A DNA stretch of 43,093 bases, taken from the NCBI GenBank assembly GCA_003141455.1, contig PLMA01000026.1:74701-117793 (forward strand), read 5' to 3'. Source of the DNA: Chloroflexota bacterium. GTDB lineage: Bacteria; Chloroflexota; Limnocylindria; Limnocylindrales; CSP1-4. The notes beneath the pieces are model-generated. The model had not been told where the DNA came from. It was given only the letters and a program-made list of their open reading frames with translations, and made no database searches. The translations under genes were made by a program, and so were the position numbers. Positions 1 through 7,785 of the stretch are shown here, one piece after another; the first letter of the stretch is position 1; each line of letters begins with the position of its first letter.

Positions 1-163
1 CCCTCTTGCTGTTGCCGGGCACGGTTGACCAGCACGGGCGGCCGCCCCGAGAACGCGCCATTGGACTCTGGCAGCGTCCCGCCCCGAAGGTAGCCTGTGC
101 TCGTCCAGCAGCGAGGCCACCACGAAACAGCTTGAACCGTCCGACCAGCGCCGGCTCCTCGAC
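1..163. other. Left edge, no assignable gene
   Basis: No complete gene is visible here. The frame shared with the following AMMECR1 gene has a stop at 26-28 and is then open without ATG, GTG or TTG until 164. The stretch from about 131 to 163 nevertheless translates into residues that look like the normal N-terminal helix of AMMECR1 proteins. The first 25 bases could be the tail of an upstream gene, but too little is present to name it. Confidence 0.4.
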
Positions 164-712
164 ATGGCGCGCCGAGCCATGGAGGCGGCAGTCTGTCGCA
201 GCCCGTATCTCGGGCCCGACGTCGGCGCCCCCTCGCCTGCCCTCGCCGAGCCCGCGGCGGCCTTCGTCACTCTCCGAGAGCAGGGCGAGCTGCGTGGCTG
301 CATCGGCCTGATGCGCTTCGACGTCCCGCTCTGGATCAACGTCCGCGACGCCGCGGCGGCTGCGGCCCTGGACGACCCGCGGTTCCTCCCGGTCGCCGAG
401 CCGGAGCTTGAGGCCATCGACGTGGAGGTGTCCGTGCTCGAGCCACCGGTGGAGCTGCTCGACCCGGCCGCTTTCGAGGCAGGCCGGCACGGCATCGTCG
501 TGGAGAAAGGCCTGCGCCGGGCATTGCTGCTCCCCCAGGTCGCCACGGAGATGGGCTGGGGCGCGGAGCAGATGCTCGACGCGGTCTGCCGCAAGGCGGG
601 GCTCTCCGGGAGCGCCTGGCGGGACAAGGATGCGCGGCTCTTGGTCTTCGAGTCGGTCTGTTTCGGCGAGAGGGAGCCGGCCGGCTCGGTGGACCAGTCC
701 CCCACGAGCTAG
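164..712 (+). CDS. AMMECR1 domain protein (AmmeMemoRadiSam system protein A)
   Basis: This is an AMMECR1-family protein of at least 182 residues. The family hallmark LRGCIGL is present around residues 44-50, in the context VTLREQGELRGCIG, and the domain continues to the end. In many bacteria AMMECR1 is encoded with Memo and a radical SAM enzyme (AmmeMemoRadiSam); the biochemical role is not established, and those partners are not visible in this window. The first ATG in frame is 164, used here. However, the open frame upstream encodes LEPSDQRRLLD, which matches the usual start of the domain, so the real protein probably begins earlier. CTG 95-97 has GAAGG at 86-90 and is a possible non-standard start. 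Family assignment is firm; the start is not. Confidence 0.85.
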   Translation: MARRAMEAAVCRSPYLGPDVGAPSPALAEPAAAFVTLREQGELRGCIGLMRFDVPLWINVRDAAAAAALDDPRFLPVAEPELEAIDVEVSVLEPPVELLDPAAFEAGRHGIVVEKGLRRALLLPQVATEMGWGAEQMLDAVCRKAGLSGSAWRDKDARLLVFESVCFGEREPAGSVDQSPTS

Positions 713-841
713 GGATCCGTTGCCCGCGGTCGGCTTAATCTCGACCGGACCGCTTCAGGTTTGATTCAGCATCCGCCACCACCATGCGCTCAAGTTCGAT
801 GCCGTCGCAAATCCAGCGAAGGCGGCATCCAGGAGGTACGC

Positions 842-1981
842 ATGGCTCCCCAAACGCGGCGGCGAATGACAGGCCGGCTCATCGCCCCGATCTTCTCTCT
901 CCTCTTCGTCGGGGTCGTCGCGGCGGCCTGCGGTGCCTCGACCGGCATGTCCACGACCCTTGGACTCAAAGCAAGTGCGGCTGCGGCAGCGGTCGCGACT
1001 CCCGGCCCTACCGGCGCGGCCAACGTGCCGGCTGGGCTTCAACTGGCCACTCCGACTCCGACGCCCGCGCCCGTGATGGCCGTGAGCGGCGCGGCAGGCG
1101 CGCTCCAGGATCAGATGGTCAGCGTCATCCAGGCGGTCAAGCCTGAGGTCGTACAGATCGAGACCAGCCAGGGCCTCGGCTCGGGCATCATTTACGACGC
1201 CAAGGGCGACATAGTCACCAACGCACATGTCGTGGGAACCTCCACGACGTTCACCGTGACGCTGTCCAACGGCCACTCCTACCCCGGGAAGCTCGTCGGC
1301 ACCTACGTTCCGGATGACATCGCGGTCATCAACATCAGCGCGACGGGCCTCATCCCGGCGACCTTCGGCGACTCATCCGCCCTGTCGGTCGGAGACTTCG
1401 TCCTTGCAATTGGCAATCCCCTCGGCCTGCAGTCGAGCGTGACCGAGGGAATCGTCAGTGCCCTGGGGCGGCAGGTCAGCGAGCCCAACGGCAACGCCCT
1501 CCCGGACGTCATCCAGACCAGCGCGGCAATCAACCCCGGCAATAGCGGCGGCGCCCTCGTGGATCTCCAGGGTGACGTCGTGGGCATTCCGACTCTTGCC
1601 GCCACCGACGCTCAGCTCGGAGGCAGCGCGCCCGGGATCGGCTTCGCGATCTCGAGCAACCGGGCCAAGACGATCGCGGATCAGCTCATCTCCGGCGGCA
1701 AGGTGACCAACTCGGGTCGCTCGTACATGGGCGTCAAGCTGAGCGATGCCCCCAACGGCGCCTTGATCGTCACCGTCGTGGCCGGCGCCCCGGCGGCAAC
1801 GGCGGGTATCGTGGCGGGTGACGTCATCGTCGCCGTGGACGGCACGCCGATCCCGGACAGCCAGACCCTCGTCGACCTCATGCTCACCCATCACCCGGGC
1901 GACGTCGTGAAGATGAGTGTTCAGCATCAGAACGGCACCAACACGACGATCAGCCTGACGCTCGGCCAGAATCCCGGCTGA
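842..1981 (+). CDS. HtrA/DegP-type S1C serine protease with PDZ domain, probable lipoprotein
   Basis: A 379-residue exported trypsin-like protease for quality control of misfolded proteins at the cell surface. The N-terminal hydrophobic segment (about 12-29) ends in VVAAAC, a plausible lipobox, and is followed by an Ala/Pro/Thr-rich linker to about residue 80. The triad is visible: His129 in TNAHVVG, Asp159 in DDIAVI and Ser235 in NPGNSGGAL. A single PDZ domain occupies about 293-375. The ORF is open from 761, but ATG 842 is preferred because AGGAGG lies at 831-836, five bases upstream, and the signal peptide begins directly after it. The gene is monocistronic and ends in a hairpin shared with the convergent exporter operon. 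Length and one-PDZ architecture fit DegS/HtrA-like proteins of Gram-positive-type cells. Confidence 0.95.
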   Translation: MAPQTRRRMTGRLIAPIFSLLFVGVVAAACGASTGMSTTLGLKASAAAAAVATPGPTGAANVPAGLQLATPTPTPAPVMAVSGAAGALQDQMVSVIQAVKPEVVQIETSQGLGSGIIYDAKGDIVTNAHVVGTSTTFTVTLSNGHSYPGKLVGTYVPDDIAVINISATGLIPATFGDSSALSVGDFVLAIGNPLGLQSSVTEGIVSALGRQVSEPNGNALPDVIQTSAAINPGNSGGALVDLQGDVVGIPTLAATDAQLGGSAPGIGFAISSNRAKTIADQLISGGKVTNSGRSYMGVKLSDAPNGALIVTVVAGAPAATAGIVAGDVIVAVDGTPIPDSQTLVDLMLTHHPGDVVKMSVQHQNGTNTTISLTLGQNPG

Positions 1982-1996
1982 GACCAAGTCCGAAAT

Positions 1997-2038
1997 CATA
2001 CTGAGAGGCGGCCGGGAGACCGGTCGCCTCTCAGTATG
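1997..2038. terminator. Bidirectional hairpin terminator
   Basis: A perfect 14-bp inverted repeat, CATACTGAGAGGCG (1997-2010) with its complement at 2025-2038, closes a 14-nt loop. It lies exactly between two convergent stop codons (1981 on plus, 2040 on minus), so it can serve both genes. There is no long U tract on either side. Confidence 0.75.
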
Positions 2039-2039
2039 T

Positions 2040-3710
2040 TCAGGCCACGTCCCGCCGCCGCATCCCCAGCCCGCCCAGCAACAACCCGCCCACGGCGAGC
2101 GCCAGGCAGGCGGCCACGCCGTACCAGTCCCAGATTCCGACCATCGGCAGTCCCAGGTGGCTGGTCAGCGCGAGCGAGTTGAACCAGTCAGGGAGCTTGA
2201 GGGCGGGACCGAGAAAGTCGATCAGGAACGTGGCTATGGCGAAGAGGGCCGCGATCTCGGCCGCGAGCGACGTCCGCCACCAACCGCCGACGGCAAGACC
2301 GACTCCGGCCACGGCGGCCGCCCAGAACGCGAGGTTCAGCGCTCCGAACGCCGGAGTGAGGACATCTCCCCCCGCGAACAGAACGCCGGCGGAGACCCCG
2401 GCGATTGCCAGCCCGGTCATCACGAGTATGGCGGCGAAGATCCCCAGGCCGCCCGTGATCGCCCATCTGGCTCGGGTCATCGGCGTGGTGATGAGCATCT
2501 CCAGCTGCCGGTTGCGTTCCTCTGACGCCCATCCGGAAACCAGTGTGGCCGCGCCAAGGCCCGCGACGATATAGGCGATATAGGCGAACATCAGCTGCAG
2601 GAAGCCGCTGGCGCTTGCGATGTCGTACTTGGGGAAGACGCTGGTCAGGACATTCTTGAACTCGCCAAGGCCATTCAGCTCGCTTGCGAAGGACGCGCTC
2701 GAACCTGCGATCAGTCCGGCGTAGATCGCCAGGCCGATGCCCCAGGCGATGCCCAGGGGAAGGCGCTCGCCAAAGGCCCGCCGCGTGGGTCCGGTCGTTC
2801 CAAGTAGCGTGCCGGGCATTGCAGGAACCGGGATCGCGCTGGCGAACCCGAGGTCTCGACGCTGGAAGGCCTCGATCCCTACGACCAGGAGAGCCATCGC
2901 CAGAATTGCTACCGGGATGAGCGTGGGCCAGTCGGAGTGGCCGGCCAGCGGAACGTCGTTGTAGGTCCAGGAGAAGGGCGTAAGCAGTGCAATCGGCTGG
3001 AGTCCCGGCAGGACCGTCTGGTAGCCGCTGACCACGTAGCCCGCCAGCAAGTAGGCGCCGGCGACCCCCGCGGCGCTAGCTCGACCCAGGAACGGCGCGA
3101 GCGCCCAGGCGACCGAGCCGCAGGCAAGCCCGATAAGTCCGAGCCACAGGGCGAAGCCGATCGCGTCGGACAGGGCGAGGTGATCCTGCGGGTAGACCGC
3201 GAAGGCGGCCGAGCTGATTGCGGTCACGATCGCCAGCGCGACCATGATGGCGAACATGCCGGTGACGTGCGCGGCGAGCTTCTCGATCGCGAGGCGCCGC
3301 TTGCCGAACGGAGAAGCGGCCACTATGTCCAGGCTGCCCCTGCGGGCTTCCGCGGCGAGGGTCCCGGACAGGGCGAGAATGGACCACAGTCCCACGACGA
3401 TGGCGAAGAAGGGGCCGTATTTCCAGGAGATGTAGCCGCCGATGCGGTCGATGTTGATCGGGTTGCCGCCCATGCCCTTGAGAATGGGCGGGAGGTCTTC
3501 GATGAGCTTGGCACCCTGGCTGCGGTCCGGGATCGCCAGCGGGATGGCGAACCAGCCATAGACCATGAAGCCGAGAACCATCCCGGCGACGATGATCACC
3601 GCCAGCCGGGAATCTCGGAGCGTCTTGGCGTAGACGCTGCCGAATCCGTAGAAGCGGCTCCAGAGCGAAGCCGGGCTTCGAGCCGGCAGAGGCGCGGCTT
3701 GCGTAGCCAT
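2040..3710 (-). CDS. ABC-2 type exporter permease
   Basis: A multipass membrane permease of 556 residues, about twice the size of a six-helix ABC-2 subunit. It appears to contain two fused six-helix halves, as in the bacterial polyketide-antibiotic exporter family. Hydrophobic segments recur from about residue 35 to the end, and a mid-protein stretch repeats the N-terminal layout. ATG 3708-3710 overlaps the stop of the upstream ATPase as TGATG, indicating translational coupling; a TTG one codon earlier is less likely. With the ATPase it should form a complete efflux pump. The substrate cannot be read from the sequence. Transcription ends at the hairpin at 1997-2038. Confidence 0.85.
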   Translation of the reverse strand: MATQAAPLPARSPASLWSRFYGFGSVYAKTLRDSRLAVIIVAGMVLGFMVYGWFAIPLAIPDRSQGAKLIEDLPPILKGMGGNPINIDRIGGYISWKYGPFFAIVVGLWSILALSGTLAAEARRGSLDIVAASPFGKRRLAIEKLAAHVTGMFAIMVALAIVTAISSAAFAVYPQDHLALSDAIGFALWLGLIGLACGSVAWALAPFLGRASAAGVAGAYLLAGYVVSGYQTVLPGLQPIALLTPFSWTYNDVPLAGHSDWPTLIPVAILAMALLVVGIEAFQRRDLGFASAIPVPAMPGTLLGTTGPTRRAFGERLPLGIAWGIGLAIYAGLIAGSSASFASELNGLGEFKNVLTSVFPKYDIASASGFLQLMFAYIAYIVAGLGAATLVSGWASEERNRQLEMLITTPMTRARWAITGGLGIFAAILVMTGLAIAGVSAGVLFAGGDVLTPAFGALNLAFWAAAVAGVGLAVGGWWRTSLAAEIAALFAIATFLIDFLGPALKLPDWFNSLALTSHLGLPMVGIWDWYGVAACLALAVGGLLLGGLGMRRRDVA

Positions 3711-4642
3711 CAATTCACCTCGCCAGCGGGAGCCTCGGCCGCAGGAGCCTCGGCCGATTCGCGGCCGTACTGGGCCAGGAACGTCTCTTCGAGGCTTGGC
3801 TCGCGGCTCAGAAAGTCCGTCACGCCCAGACGGGCCGCGGCCTGAACGACCGGGGTGATCGGGCCGAAGACGCGCAGCCGCAGCAGGTGGTCCTCCACGG
3901 CCAGGTCGCTTACGCCGGCCAGCTTCTTGAACTCCTCGACTGGGGGCTCGCCGGCGAAGCGCAGCTCCACCTGGTGGTGGGCCAGGTCTCGAAGAGCGTC
4001 CACCCGATCCACTTGCACCAGGCGGCCGTCGCGGATGATCGCCACGCGGTCGCAGCTCCGCTCCACCTCGGACAGGATGTGGCTGGACAGGAAGGCGGTG
4101 GCCCCGTCCTGGACCCGCTCGCGCAGGAGCCCGAAGAAGGTCTGCTGGACGAGCGGGTCCAGGCCCGACGTTGGCTCGTCGAGCAGGAGCAACTCGGGCC
4201 GGTGCTGCAGCGCGGCCACGAGGCCAACCTTCTGCTTGTTGCCCTTGGAGTACTCGCGGAAGCGGCGGCTCGCGTCGAGGTCGAAGCGCTCGATCAGCTC
4301 GGCCTGGTAGGCCCGATCGACGCCGCCGCGCAGGTTGCCGAAATACTCGAGCGTCTGCCGGCCGGTCAATCGGTCATATAGGGCGAACTCACCGGGCAGG
4401 TAGCCGATGCGGCGGTGGATCGACGTCGGGTCGACCGACGACTCGATGTCGAACACGTAGGCCTTGCCACTTGTGGGCCTGATCAGGTCGAGCAGGACTC
4501 GAATGGTCGTTGTCTTGCCGGCACCGTTCGGCCCCAGGAAGCCGAACACCTCGCCCCGTCGGACTTCGAGATCGACGTCGACGATCCCGCGGTGCGATCC
4601 GTAGGACTTGGTGAGCTTCTCGGTGCGAATGATCGACGTCAC
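3710..4642 (-). CDS. ABC exporter ATP-binding protein
   Basis: A 310-residue cytoplasmic ATPase that powers the adjacent permease. It has Walker A GPNGAGKTTT, a DrrA/CcmA-like signature YSKGNKQKVGL, Walker B LLLLDEP and switch histidine SSH. The C-terminal 80 residues form the accessory domain common in exporter ATPases. The ORF opens from 4801, but GTG 4640-4642 is chosen: it is preceded by GGGAGG about seven bases away, and the protein then begins TSIIRTEKLTKSYG as in homologues. The stop overlaps the permease start by one base. The family includes drug, antibiotic and lipid exporters. Confidence 0.9.
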   Translation of the reverse strand: MTSIIRTEKLTKSYGSHRGIVDVDLEVRRGEVFGFLGPNGAGKTTTIRVLLDLIRPTSGKAYVFDIESSVDPTSIHRRIGYLPGEFALYDRLTGRQTLEYFGNLRGGVDRAYQAELIERFDLDASRRFREYSKGNKQKVGLVAALQHRPELLLLDEPTSGLDPLVQQTFFGLLRERVQDGATAFLSSHILSEVERSCDRVAIIRDGRLVQVDRVDALRDLAHHQVELRFAGEPPVEEFKKLAGVSDLAVEDHLLRLRVFGPITPVVQAAARLGVTDFLSREPSLEETFLAQYGRESAEAPAAEAPAGEVN

Positions 4643-4833
4643 GCAGCGCCCTCCCGAAATGGTGTGCCCGGCAGCGAGGCCGCATCCGTCACAAGCACGG
4701 CCGCGAAACCAATACTCGCCCCGACCTGGGCTCTGAGGTGAGCGTTTCGATGCGGTGCCGGCCGCCATCGAAGATTCTCGCCGTTTCGGCCAATCGGTCA
4801 ACCGCGGCTTCGCCCGGAGGCGGGAAACAGAAA

Positions 4834-4876
4834 CGGCCGTTGCCCCGCCTCACCGATGAGGCAGCGGCAACGGCCG
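4834..4876 (-). terminator. Strong hairpin terminator of the DUF3558-like gene
   Basis: CGGCCGTTGCC (4834-4844) pairs with 4866-4876, and inside it GCCTCA (4847-4852) pairs with TGAGGC (4857-4862), giving a long two-part stem. On the minus strand it is followed by a T-rich run (GTTTCTGTTT), and it begins about 25 bases past the stop of the lipoprotein gene. Confidence 0.8.
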
Positions 4877-4900
4877 CGGAGCTCTTGACGAGTGGGAAAG

Positions 4901-5500
4901 CTAGATTCGCCCCACGATCAGCTGGGCGAGCGATTTGTCGGCGGCTTCCAGCGTGTCGGTGGATGCGTGCGAGATCATCACCGTAACAGTGAAGGCCGTC
5001 GAACCCTTCCTCACGTGCAGGTTCACATAGCCGATCCCCAGGTCGACGAAGTAGGCCTCGTCGCCAAGTCCGGGAACCGGAGTCACGGTGATCCCAGAGC
5101 CGGCCTTGTGCGACTTGTCGAAGGTGCTCACGGTGACGACTGAGACGTCGACTCCGTCGGTTGAGATGGGCTTGCTGGGATCGTTGCCGCTCCAGAGGCA
5201 GCTACTCGCGCCGGCCGCGGCCTGCTTGCCCGGGTCGACCGACTCGCCGAGTGCGGCGGCCGCCTCGGCCTGAATGATCAGCTTGCATGGGTCGACGGCG
5301 GCGCCGGTCTGGCTGGTGGACTGTTGAGCGGCGACGCTCGGGCCGGCAGCCTGGTCACTGGCGGCCGGGGTGGCCACGGCAGCCGGAGTGGCCACGGCAG
5401 CCGGAGTGCCTTGACTCACGGCGTTGGACGTGGCCGCGGAGGTCCCGCAGCCGGCGACGATCAGGATCGAGATACACGCGCCAAATAGCGCACGGCGCAT
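4901..5500 (-). CDS. Small secreted lipoprotein, DUF3558-like
   Basis: A 199-residue lipoprotein. The signal peptide MRRALFGACISILIVAGC ends in a good lipobox (VAGC). It is followed by an Ala/Pro/Thr linker containing a repeated AAVATP unit, encoded by an 18-bp tandem repeat near 5375-5410. The globular part starts at DPCKLI and contains a second cysteine in SCLW, the pattern of the DUF3558 family. Function is unknown; it should be anchored outside the membrane. ATG 5498-5500 is preferred over the longer ORF because of AGGGAGA upstream and the immediate signal peptide. The gene is divergent from the next lipoprotein frame and has its own terminator. Confidence 0.75.
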   Translation of the reverse strand: MRRALFGACISILIVAGCGTSAATSNAVSQGTPAAVATPAAVATPAASDQAAGPSVAAQQSTSQTGAAVDPCKLIIQAEAAAALGESVDPGKQAAAGASSCLWSGNDPSKPISTDGVDVSVVTVSTFDKSHKAGSGITVTPVPGLGDEAYFVDLGIGYVNLHVRKGSTAFTVTVMISHASTDTLEAADKSLAQLIVGRI

Positions 5501-5667
5501 CAGATTCTCCCTTGTTGTTGTACAGCTAACGGGAGTGAGCCTAGGCACTCAGGTCGCTCAAAAGGGTTGGCAGCGAACCTGTGCCATCGGGTAGGACGCC
5601 GGCCTCACACCGTGGGACGCCCCGCCTTCTTCGGCACGGGCACCATGACCGGCATGGAGGATGGAAC

Positions 5668-6114
5668 GTGTCGAGTCGGCCGTATGAGCACTCCCGCCCT
5701 GCCATCCGTGTGGCGTGCTTGCTGCTCCTTGGCGCCGGGCTGTCACTGCTGATCGCGGGTTGCAGCTCGGCAGCGGCCAGCCCGACGGCCGGGCCGACAG
5801 ATACGGCCGCGGCGAGCACGACCGCTGCGGCGGCGCAATCGAGTCCGGAAGCCCGGCACCAGGCTCCGGGCCGGGCGCAGACAGCGACCCCGGCCGCCGA
5901 TACCTCCTCGACCTCCAGGCTCAGTGGGGTCTGCGCTGACGACCCCGCGAAGCTCGGCCGAAGAAGGGCGGTGAGCCGCTCCCAGTCCAGGTGCGGCTCA
6001 CCGCGCGACGGTCTCTGGCTAGGCGGGCTAGCTGTGCGTCGCTTGCGTGCCCGAGTCCGTGAAGGTCTTGCCCGCCACCGGGAGGAACTGCCAGTCGTAG
6101 CTGTGGGCGTGTAG
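5668..6114 (+). CDS. Putative small lipoprotein, 3' reading frame doubtful
   Basis: The start is convincing: GGAGG at 5656-5660, GTG at 5668, a basic N-terminus, the hydrophobic core LLLLGAGLSLL and the lipobox LIAGC, then a Ser/Thr/Ala linker. Beyond about residue 57 the open frame becomes Arg-rich. It runs through the hairpin at 5968-6004 and into the 3' end of the opposing phosphoesterase, which looks unnatural. A different frame (ending at 5939) gives a more protein-like tail, SGSPAPGSGPGADSDPGRRY and beyond, that stops just before the hairpin. The gene may therefore carry a frameshift or be decaying. I do not recognise a family. Confidence 0.4.
   Translation: MSSRPYEHSRPAIRVACLLLLGAGLSLLIAGCSSAAASPTAGPTDTAAASTTAAAAQSSPEARHQAPGRAQTATPAADTSSTSRLSGVCADDPAKLGRRRAVSRSQSRCGSPRDGLWLGGLAVRRLRARVREGLARHREELPVVAVGV
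5968..6004. terminator. Hairpin terminator between convergent genes
   Basis: GCGGTGAGCCG (5968-5978) pairs perfectly with 5994-6004 around a 15-nt loop. It sits 24 bases past the minus-strand phosphoesterase stop (6028) and about 28 bases past the alternative lipoprotein stop at 5939, so it can serve both directions. Confidence 0.6.
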
Positions 6115-7551
6115 CGTCAGCTGCAGGACGCCGAAGGTGCCGGTGCTGCGGACCTGCGAGTTGGCGCGTATCGTGCCGAACGATCGCTGGCCGGCTCCGC
6201 CGGTGCCGGAGACGAACTCGCGGATACCGTTCGGGTCGGCCGCGCCCGAGGGCGACTGCAGAGCGAACCGCTCGTAGTCGTGGTCGTGGCCGTTGATGAC
6301 GAGGTCTGCGTGGGCAGCGTAGAGATCGTCCCACCATGACCGATACGAGCTGTTGTTGCCGTGGGCGCCGCCCGAGCTGAAGGACGGGATGTGCCAGATG
6401 GCGATGACGTGCTTGCCGGCGTTGGCCGCGAGGTCCGCCTTGAGCCAAGTCTCCTCGGGCGAGCCGACACCGCAGCCACCGACCTCGGAGCACAGTGCGT
6501 TGAGTGCGACCACGTGCCAGTTGTTCGAGAGGTTGTAGCTGTAGTAGCCCTTGCCCGCCGTACCGGCCGCGGCGCCGTAGAACGCGTAGTAGGGGCCGGC
6601 CCCCGAGGTCATGTAGTCGTGGTTGCCCGGCACAGGGTGGATTCGGCTCTTGAAGACACCCCATGACTTTGCGACGCAGTTGGTGTAGTTGGCCGAGCTC
6701 CCCGTCTCGTTGGAGTTGTCGCCGGCCGTGAAGACGACGGCGTTGGGCCGAGCCGTGATGAGCGCCGCCGTGGCGTTCGCATTGGAGATGCTCGATGTGA
6801 TGCAGATGTCACCGGCGCCGATGAGAACCGGATCGCCGCTGCCGGCGGTCTGGGTCGCGGTGGGCGTGGCCGTCGGAGTGCCTGTGGGAGTGGCCGTCGG
6901 CTTGGGCGTGGCCGTCGGAGTTGCGGTCGGAGTGGCCGTTGGCTTCGGCGTCGCGGATCCGGTCGGAGTCGGCGTCGCGCCGCTCAGGGTCAGGACCAGG
7001 ACGGGCGGGTGGGTCGACTCGCGACTGGCGAGGCTGACCGCCGTCACGCCGTGCTCGACCAGGACGAAGTCGACGACCGTGCCGGTTTGCACGGCCGAGG
7101 TCACGTCCACGCTCGTCGTGGTGCCGGCCGCGAATGGCCCGGCTGTTCCGATCGTAGCCCCGACCGCCGGCGCGTTGGCGAACGTGAGGCCGGTCTCGGT
7201 CCAGTTCGACTCGTCCGTTCGGCCGACGTCGAAGCCCGAGCTGGAGGCCGAGTTGGCGTAGATCTGGAGAGTCGCCGCGGTCGCGCTTCCACTCAGCGAC
7301 CCCAGGTCGAAGCGCAGGTAGCTCCGCACCACGGGCGACCCGTCGATGCGGAACTGGGTGGACGTGCCGAAGTTCTTCGTGATTGCGGTCGAATCGACGT
7401 ACGAATCCGCGCTCGGAGCGACCGTCAAGGGGGACGCGGCGGTCGCCGAGACACCTACGATCGCCGCCCCGACCGTGAGCACGAGAGCGGCTGTCAGAGC
7501 CACTCGCATGGCCGACGCACCGGTGTGGCGTGGAAGACGTTGAGATCTCAT
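6028..7551 (-). CDS. Secreted calcineurin-like phosphoesterase with N-terminal DNRLRE (CBM96-like) domain
   Basis: A 507-residue exported two-domain protein. After a signal peptide (about 14-40), residues about 45-190 form a DNRLRE/CBM96-like beta-sandwich (opening with PSADSYVDS, then SYLRFDL), a domain found on secreted carbohydrate-active proteins. A Pro/Thr linker of TPTA-type repeats (about 193-240) leads to a metallophosphoesterase domain with the metal motifs GAGDIC, AGDN, GNHDY, WHIP and NGHDHDYER, as in purple-acid-phosphatase-type enzymes. Phosphate-ester hydrolysis outside the cell is expected; the substrate is unknown. ATG 7549-7551 is chosen because GGAGAG lies six bases upstream. 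The gene is monocistronic, divergent from the osmoprotectant operon and ends at the 5968-6004 hairpin. Confidence 0.88.
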   Translation of the reverse strand: MRSQRLPRHTGASAMRVALTAALVLTVGAAIVGVSATAASPLTVAPSADSYVDSTAITKNFGTSTQFRIDGSPVVRSYLRFDLGSLSGSATAATLQIYANSASSSGFDVGRTDESNWTETGLTFANAPAVGATIGTAGPFAAGTTTSVDVTSAVQTGTVVDFVLVEHGVTAVSLASRESTHPPVLVLTLSGATPTPTGSATPKPTATPTATPTATPKPTATPTGTPTATPTATQTAGSGDPVLIGAGDICITSSISNANATAALITARPNAVVFTAGDNSNETGSSANYTNCVAKSWGVFKSRIHPVPGNHDYMTSGAGPYYAFYGAAAGTAGKGYYSYNLSNNWHVVALNALCSEVGGCGVGSPEETWLKADLAANAGKHVIAIWHIPSFSSGGAHGNNSSYRSWWDDLYAAHADLVINGHDHDYERFALQSPSGAADPNGIREFVSGTGGAGQRSFGTIRANSQVRSTGTFGVLQLTLHAHSYDWQFLPVAGKTFTDSGTQATHS

Positions 7552-7669
7552 GACTGCTCTCCAGTTGCGGAGCGTGGTGCGCGTGTCGCAACACACATAG
7601 GAGGTGGCGGGGACTGCCCGACCCTACCTCCCGTGCCCACCCAATACCACCCGCTCAACCGGCTCGAAT

Positions 7670-7694
7670 CGAGTAGGACCTTGTGGCCTACTCG
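7670..7694. repeat. Hairpin in the divergent phosphoesterase/opu region
   Basis: CGAGTAGG (7670-7677) pairs with CCTACTCG (7687-7694) around a 9-nt loop. It lies between the divergent genes, just upstream of the 17-bp repeats. It could be an operator or an mRNA leader structure; the sequence does not decide. Confidence 0.45.
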
Positions 7695-7703
7695 GGCGTG
7701 GAC

Positions 7704-7754
7704 GATGCGTCGTAGCCGACGACGCGTCGTAATCGACGAGGTGTCGTAGTCTGG
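7704..7754. promoter_or_regulatory. Three 17-bp tandem direct repeats upstream of the opu operon
   Basis: Three adjacent units of exactly 17 bp occupy 7704-7720, 7721-7737 and 7738-7754, sharing the core GTCGTA. Units 1 and 2 match at 14 of 17 positions, units 1 and 3 at 11 of 17. The first two units also contain the imperfect dyad GTCGTARYCGAC, so each could be a half-helical-face binding site. The array ends 31 bases before the ATG of the ATPase gene, in the expected promoter zone, and looks like a cooperative operator. Confidence 0.6.
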
Positions 7755-7785
7755 GCGCGCAAGTCGCCCCTTCTGGGAGGAACCG

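Noticed and set aside
2937-3845. A 302-codon plus-strand frame opposite the ABC permease
   Set aside because: It is antisense to a multipass membrane protein. The highly charged, repetitive translation is typical of the complement of hydrophobic coding sequence.
5375-5410. An 18-bp tandem repeat
   Set aside because: It lies within the coding sequence of the DUF3558-like lipoprotein and encodes a repeated AAVATP linker, so no separate element is needed.
6840-6965. Repetitive DNA that might be a minisatellite or a CRISPR-like array
   Set aside because: The irregular 6-12 bp repetition is explained by coding for a Thr-Pro linker within the phosphoesterase; there are no spacers.
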